Shown one piece after another: positions 60,081-64,000 of a DNA stretch of 64,000 bases. Position numbers and translations under genes: made by a program. Origin of the DNA: an uncultured Eubacteriales bacterium (GTDB lineage Bacteria; Bacillota; Clostridia; Oscillospirales; Acutalibacteraceae); contig CATONX010000010.1 in NCBI GenBank assembly GCA_951801675.1, forward strand, positions 1 through 64,000, given 5' to 3'. Below the pieces are notes generated by a model. It was not told where the DNA came from. It saw only the letters and a program-made list of their open reading frames with translations, and searched no databases. Position 1 is the stretch's first letter. Each line of letters opens with the position of its first letter.

Positions 60081-60754
60081 CGGGACCCTCCTTTTTTCTC
60101 TTCCAAGGTATGCCGGATCCGCTCGGCAAGGAAAATATAGAACGCGAGCCACGCCCCGCCCAGGGAGAAGCCGGCGAGCACGTCGCTGGAATAGTGAACC
60201 CCTAGGTACACCCGGCTGATGCCCACGCAGGGGATGACCAAAAGCAGCAGGATCATCAGTGGATATTTGTACCGGCCCCGGCAGTACCGCGCTACCAGAT
60301 AGATCAGAAAGCCGTAGAAGCTGATGGCCACAAAGGAATGGCCGCTTGGAAAGCTGAAACCGCCCACATCCACCAGTTGATTGATGTCGGGACGGGGCCG
60401 GTCAAACACGCTTTTGGCAAAGGTATTGATGACGCTGGAAATCAAAAGGTTAATGGGAATGGCCAGCGCCGGATAAAGCCTGCGGCGAAAGAGGAAAAAG
60501 GCAAGCAGCAGAATGGAAAGACCGATGAGGAACGGAGGCGAGCAAAGGTTTGTCAGGAAAATAAAGACCTGGGTGGCCTGCGGTGTAATCATCGAAGAGA
60601 AGAAATGATAGATCGCACTGTCAAACCCGGTAGTCAAGTCGTTGACGATAAGGACCGCCAGCACGGCAAACGCTGTAAGCGGGAGCCCGAGCCCCAGCAG
60701 CACCCGGTATTTCTGAAAGAAAAGCCGAGCGCTACGGGCTTTGTTCCCGGTCAT
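60077..60754 (-). CDS. PAP2-family phosphatase
   Basis: 225 residues with about six membrane helices. The three phosphatase motifs are intact: KSVFDRPRP (KX6RP), FPSGHSFVAISFYG (PSGH) and SRVYLGVHYSSDVLAG (SRX5HX3D). Such enzymes dephosphorylate undecaprenyl pyrophosphate or phosphatidyl-lipids outside the membrane. Given the neighbouring cell-wall genes (glmU), undecaprenyl-PP recycling is plausible but not proven. Start overlaps the pth stop by 4 bases. Confidence 0.92.
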   Translation of the reverse strand: MTGNKARSARLFFQKYRVLLGLGLPLTAFAVLAVLIVNDLTTGFDSAIYHFFSSMITPQATQVFIFLTNLCSPPFLIGLSILLLAFFLFRRRLYPALAIPINLLISSVINTFAKSVFDRPRPDINQLVDVGGFSFPSGHSFVAISFYGFLIYLVARYCRGRYKYPLMILLLLVIPCVGISRVYLGVHYSSDVLAGFSLGGAWLAFYIFLAERIRHTLEEKKGGSR

Positions 60755-61392
60755 TTCGCATCCTCCCTGCCGGCATCGGCCACAAAGCCGTTGCAGCGGT
60801 TCATGGCTTCGTCGGTCTTGCCCTGCACCAAGAGCTCGGCCGCGTCGCAGGCGGCGTCAAGCGCTTTGGACAGGGCCTCCCCCTCTTCCCTGGTGAAACC
60901 AGAGAGCACCCAGTCGGCCAGGTCGTACTCGGGCCTGGGCTTTGCCCCCACGCCGATCTTTACCCTGGGAAACTGGTCCGAGCCCAGCAGGTAGAGAATG
61001 CTTTTGATGCCGTTATGTCCCCCGTCCGACCCCTTGCGCCGCACCCGCAGCCGCCCGGGAGGAAGGGAGATGTCGTCAAACAGCACCACCACCCGCTCCG
61101 GCGGGATCTTATAAAAGGCGGCCGCGTCCCGCACTGCCTCGCCGGAATTGTTCATAAAGGTTTGGGGTTTCATTAGCAGGCAGCGCACGCCGGCGATCTG
61201 CACGTCGGCGCACACGGCTTTGAACTTGATCCGGTCGATCTTGGCGTGATGGCGCTCGGCCAGCCGGTCCACGGCCAGAAAACCCGCGTTGTGGCGGGTG
61301 GTTTCATATTTGCGGCCGGGGTTACCCAGACCGACAATCAGATATTCGATGGGTCCGGCGGGCTGCGCCGGCCGGCAAAAGGGGTGAAACAT
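60751..61392 (-). CDS. pth: Peptidyl-tRNA hydrolase
   Basis: 213 residues. Releases tRNA from prematurely dropped peptidyl-tRNA. Key residues: YLIVGLGNPGRKYETTRHNA (catalytic His in RHNAGF), KPQTFMNNSGEAV (Asn), VLFDDISLPPGRLRVRRKGS (Asp) and GHNGIKSILYLLGSDQFPRV. I prefer the ATG at 61392 (GGAG 11 bases upstream); an ATG at 61401 is closer to the same site. It is in the glmU-prs-pth-mfd order known from Bacillus, with extra genes inserted. Confidence 0.95.
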   Translation of the reverse strand: MFHPFCRPAQPAGPIEYLIVGLGNPGRKYETTRHNAGFLAVDRLAERHHAKIDRIKFKAVCADVQIAGVRCLLMKPQTFMNNSGEAVRDAAAFYKIPPERVVVLFDDISLPPGRLRVRRKGSDGGHNGIKSILYLLGSDQFPRVKIGVGAKPRPEYDLADWVLSGFTREEGEALSKALDAACDAAELLVQGKTDEAMNRCNGFVADAGREDAK

Positions 61393-61455
61393 CCTGTCCA
61401 TAACTCCTTTGCTGCCCTTGGCGGATACCATTAGGGTTGGATTTCGAGAGAGACT

Positions 61456-62121
61456 CTATGCAAGCGGTTGATGGTCAAAGGAAAATTCCATCGCGTTCAG
61501 GAAGGCCCGGGCGATGGCCATGTGGCCGATATGATTGGGATGAACCCGGTCCCAGGCAATGAAGGAGGAATGCATGTGGCAAAGAAGCCGGTCGAGTGCA
61601 GCTTGGGTGTCTACAAACACCGATCCCGTTTGCTCAGCGACTTGCTTTACAATCGCCCCGTATTCGTCCATTCTAGCACGCATGGGATCCATTTTGTTCG
61701 GCTCCATATAATGGGGCGTCATGAGCACAATTCCCTTGACCTGGGGCTTTGCCTTGGCCACCAGCTCGTGCAGGGTGGCCTCGTACACATCGGGCAGCAC
61801 CCAAAGCTCGGGGGAAGCGGGAGAATCGAACTGCCGCCATACGTCGTTAACCCCCACCATGATGGAAAGCCAGTCCGGCTTGAGGGCCAGAGCGTCCGAT
61901 TCGAAGCGGGCTTTCAGGTCCAAAGAGGTGTTGCCGTTTATCCCCATGTTCACCACCCGGATGTTACGCTCCGGGTACACGCTTTGCAAGAGGCCCGCCA
62001 CGTCCCGGACGTAACCTTGGCCGTAAGGATGGTCCAGCCCTTCCCCAATCGGGCGCACCCGGCCGCAGTCGGTCACCGAGTCCCCGATAAAGACGATCTT
62101 TTCATTATTTCCGATGCGCAT
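61456..62121 (-). CDS. SGNH/GDSL-family hydrolase
   Basis: 221 residues, no signal peptide. The four blocks are present: IVFIGDSVTDCGR (Ser), VVNMGINGNTSLDLKARF (Gly), IMVGVNDVWRQF (Asn) and WDRVHPNHIGHMAIARAF (Asp-x-x-His). It resembles small cytoplasmic acetyl esterases acting on sugars such as rhamnogalacturonan or xylan fragments. It sits between prs and pth, where Bacillus has ctc, so it is an insertion into a conserved block. Substrate not known. Confidence 0.9.
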   Translation of the reverse strand: MRIGNNEKIVFIGDSVTDCGRVRPIGEGLDHPYGQGYVRDVAGLLQSVYPERNIRVVNMGINGNTSLDLKARFESDALALKPDWLSIMVGVNDVWRQFDSPASPELWVLPDVYEATLHELVAKAKPQVKGIVLMTPHYMEPNKMDPMRARMDEYGAIVKQVAEQTGSVFVDTQAALDRLLCHMHSSFIAWDRVHPNHIGHMAIARAFLNAMEFSFDHQPLA

Positions 62122-62277
62122 ACAAACGCTCCTTTGATGATATAGAGAATAAGTACCGGCCGCTGTATCGGATAACGCGGGCTAAGGCGTCCCTTTCCTT
62201 GGGGAAAAAGAGGTTCAAAGCCCCCGAACGTACAGCGGCGAAAGCGTGCTGGGAAAAGCACAAAACAACCCCGCCGG

Positions 62278-63237
62278 TTACAGGAACATGGGGGAAACCG
62301 GTGTATCGGTATAAATGCGCCAGATGGCTTCCGCGAACACGTCCGCCACCGACACCACTTTGATTTTCTCGCTTTGGTGCTCGGGAGGCAGGGGAATGGT
62401 GTCGAGCAGGATGATTTCCTTGATCGGAGAGGCTTCGATGCGCTCCATCGCCTTGCCGGAGAGCACTCCGTGGGTGGCGCAGGCATAGACCTCCTTGGCC
62501 CCGCCCCGTTCGATGACCGCCTTGGCTCCGTTGCACAGGGTGCCGGCGGTGTCGATCATGTCGTCCACCAAAATCACTCGTTTCCCTTTGACGTCGCCGA
62601 TGATGTTCATCACTTCACTGACGTTTGCTTGCTGGCGGCGCTTGTCGATGATGGCGATAGGAATGCCGCAGCGCTCGGCGAAATTGCGCGCCCGGGTGAC
62701 CGAGCCGAAGTCAGGAGAAACGGCCACCACGTCCGAGCCGTCTGCAATAAAGTCCCCGGTAAAGTGGGGTGCTAAAATCGGGACCCCCAGAAGATGGTCC
62801 ACGGGAATGTTGAAAAAGCCTTGAATCTGCGGGGCGTGCAGGTCCATGGTAAGAACCCGGTTGGCGCCCGCGGCGGTAATCAGGTCGGCCACCAGCTTTG
62901 CGGAAATGGGATCATGGGCCTTGGCCTTGCGGTCCTGCCTGGCGTACCCGAAATAGGGAATGACCGCCGTAATCCGTGCGGCCGAGGCGCGCTTGGCCGC
63001 GTCGATCATAATGAGCAGCTCCATCAGGTGCTCGTTGACCGGGGCGCAGGTGGACTGGACCAAAAACACCTCCGAGCCGCGCACCGATTCCTGAAAGGAA
63101 ACCGAAATCTCCCCGTCGCTGAAGGTGGAAACCACGCATTTGCCCAGCGGCACTCCTAAGTGCCTGGCGATCTGTTTTGCCATGTCCGGGCAGGAATTGC
63201 CCGCGAAGATTTTCACGTCCTTGCCGTGTATGCTCAT
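62278..63237 (-). CDS. prs: Ribose-phosphate pyrophosphokinase
   Basis: 319 residues. Makes PRPP from ribose-5-phosphate and ATP. Features: IFAGNSCPDMAKQIARHLGV, VFLVQSTCAPVNEHLMELLI, PYFGYARQDRKAKAHDPISA (ATP loop), VLTMDLHAPQIQGFFNIPVD (DLHxxQIQGFF signature) and VILVDDMIDTAGTLCNGAKA (PRPP loop). I chose the ATG at 63237 (AGGGGGACG upstream); it gives the usual family length. It follows glmU closely. Confidence 0.97.
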   Translation of the reverse strand: MSIHGKDVKIFAGNSCPDMAKQIARHLGVPLGKCVVSTFSDGEISVSFQESVRGSEVFLVQSTCAPVNEHLMELLIMIDAAKRASAARITAVIPYFGYARQDRKAKAHDPISAKLVADLITAAGANRVLTMDLHAPQIQGFFNIPVDHLLGVPILAPHFTGDFIADGSDVVAVSPDFGSVTRARNFAERCGIPIAIIDKRRQQANVSEVMNIIGDVKGKRVILVDDMIDTAGTLCNGAKAVIERGGAKEVYACATHGVLSGKAMERIEASPIKEIILLDTIPLPPEHQSEKIKVVSVADVFAEAIWRIYTDTPVSPMFL

Positions 63238-63328
63238 GATGCGTCCCCCTTGCTTTCTTCCCGCCGCGTGGGCGGCTCTCGCCAAACGCAGGAAAAGGGC
63301 AGACAAACCGCCTGCCCATTTCTTGCGA

Positions 63329-64000
63329 TTATCCTTGGTCCTTTTCGCGCTTGCTGGTCACCCACATGGGTTTGACCACCTGCCGCGCCCGAGCAATGGC
63401 CAGGGCGTTCTCCGGTACGTCGTCGGTAATGGTGGACCCGGCCGCCGTATACCCGTATTCCCCAATGCGCACCGGGGCGATCAGATTGGTGTTACAGCCG
63501 ATGAAGGCATGATCCCCTACCACACAGCGGTTTTTCGACTTGCCGTCGTAGTTGACCGTGACGCAGCCGCAGCCAAAGTTCACGTGTTCGCCCACGTCCG
63601 AATCTCCCACATAGGTCAGGTGAGGCACCTTGGTACCGCAGCCGATGACCGAATTCTTGATCTCCACAAAGTCGCCCACCTTCACGCCGGCCTTGAGCTC
63701 GCTGTTTGGCCGGATGTGTACGAAAGGCCCGGCGGTGACCCCGTCGTGAACGGTGGACTGATAGCACTGGACGGCGTTGAGCTTTGCGTGGCTGCCCACC
63801 GTGCTGTCTTCCAAAAGGGAGTTCGGGCCGATGACGCAGTCCTCCCCGACGGTCACGCTGCCCCGCAGGATGGTGCCCGGCAGGATCACCGTATCCGGCC
63901 CGATGGTCACGTCCGGCCCGATGAGCACCCCGTCGGTGCAGGGGATGGAAACGCCATGAAGCATCTGCTCTTTTAAGATTCTGGCCCGCGCCCGGTCATT
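63329..64000 (-). CDS. glmU: Bifunctional GlmU, C-terminal part (5' end beyond window)
   Basis: The last 224 codons of GlmU; the frame is open to the right edge. It begins with the inter-domain helix (NDRARARILKEQ then MLHGVSIPCTD) and continues as the left-handed beta-helix acetyltransferase domain (VTIGPDTVILPGTILRGSVT; GPFVHIRPNSELKAGVKVGD; VNFGCGCVTVNYDGKSKNRC; AFIGCNTNLIAPVRIGEYGY; GSTITDDVPENALAIARARQ). This half acetylates glucosamine-1-phosphate. The uridylyltransferase half lies outside the window. Its product, UDP-GlcNAc, feeds peptidoglycan synthesis. Confidence 0.95.
   Translation of the reverse strand, partial: NDRARARILKEQMLHGVSIPCTDGVLIGPDVTIGPDTVILPGTILRGSVTVGEDCVIGPNSLLEDSTVGSHAKLNAVQCYQSTVHDGVTAGPFVHIRPNSELKAGVKVGDFVEIKNSVIGCGTKVPHLTYVGDSDVGEHVNFGCGCVTVNYDGKSKNRCVVGDHAFIGCNTNLIAPVRIGEYGYTAAGSTITDDVPENALAIARARQVVKPMWVTSKREKDQG

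Overview
The window looks like chromosome of a GC-rich, spore-forming, anaerobic Firmicute of the class Clostridia (an Oscillospirales/Ruminococcaceae-like organism is my inference). Reasons: sporulation and germination genes (spoVT, a SpoVAF/GerA-type protein), formate-tetrahydrofolate ligase, an orphan corrinoid-activator protein, strong GGAGG ribosome binding sites with frequent TTG and GTG starts, sigma-A promoters of the TTGACA-17-TATAAT kind, and Clostridia-type gene orders (mreBCD-pbp, lepA-hemW, glmU-prs-pth-mfd). No rRNA, tRNA, CRISPR array, transposase or prophage structural gene was seen.

Layout. 0-3 kb: a hexapeptide acetyltransferase running off the left edge, whose 3' end is a 23-bp tandem repeat, then glgP. 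3.2-8.4 kb: zapA, a U32 protein, dut, a parvulin-type foldase and maf. 8.6-13.4 kb: the cell-elongation set mreB, mreC, mreD and a class B penicillin-binding protein. 13.8-20.6 kb: a minus-strand exopolysaccharide operon (tyrosine kinase/chain-length protein, three glycosyltransferases, a Wzy-like polymerase) from one strong promoter. 20.8-22.9 kb: a LexA-box-controlled sigma-like gene, a CDF cation exporter and acpP. 23.2-30.5 kb: aroE, then the minus-strand operon aroF-aroB-aroA-aroC-pheA. The operon is preceded by a leader peptide dense in Phe and Tyr codons and an intrinsic terminator, so it is probably controlled by attenuation. 30.5-37.5 kb: esterase, metY-type sulfhydrylase, a small AT-rich XRE module, TspO, a Cys-rich protein, hemW and lepA.

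37.7-39.3 kb: two divergent XRE repressor-like genes separated by three evenly spaced AACG-N6-CGTT operators, followed by about 0.9 kb of non-coding DNA holding twelve copies of a 15-mer, GTGA-N7-TCAC (one copy ends TCAT), several inside long perfect hairpins whose flanks differ but still pair. The same element recurs at 55.0-55.4 kb, and single copies or variants lie in three promoter or 5'-leader regions. This family is the strongest candidate here for an undescribed system.

39.3-49.5 kb: RACo-like protein, MscS channel, GH13 glycosidase, NUDIX hydrolase, PdaC-like deacetylase, a DUF6514-like protein and an AraC regulator fused to a degenerate GH39 domain. 49.8-54.1 kb: fhs, spoVT and the SpoVAF-like gene. 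54.1-55.4 kb: another XRE gene, a perfect consensus promoter with no obvious gene behind it, and the second palindrome cluster. 55.4-64 kb: mfd, AI-2E-type permease, PAP2 phosphatase, pth, SGNH hydrolase, prs and the 3' part of glmU. The second palindrome cluster sits between mfd and spoVT, which are neighbours in Bacillus, so the cluster marks a break in an otherwise conserved block.

All identifications come from reading motifs and recalling families; no database search was possible.
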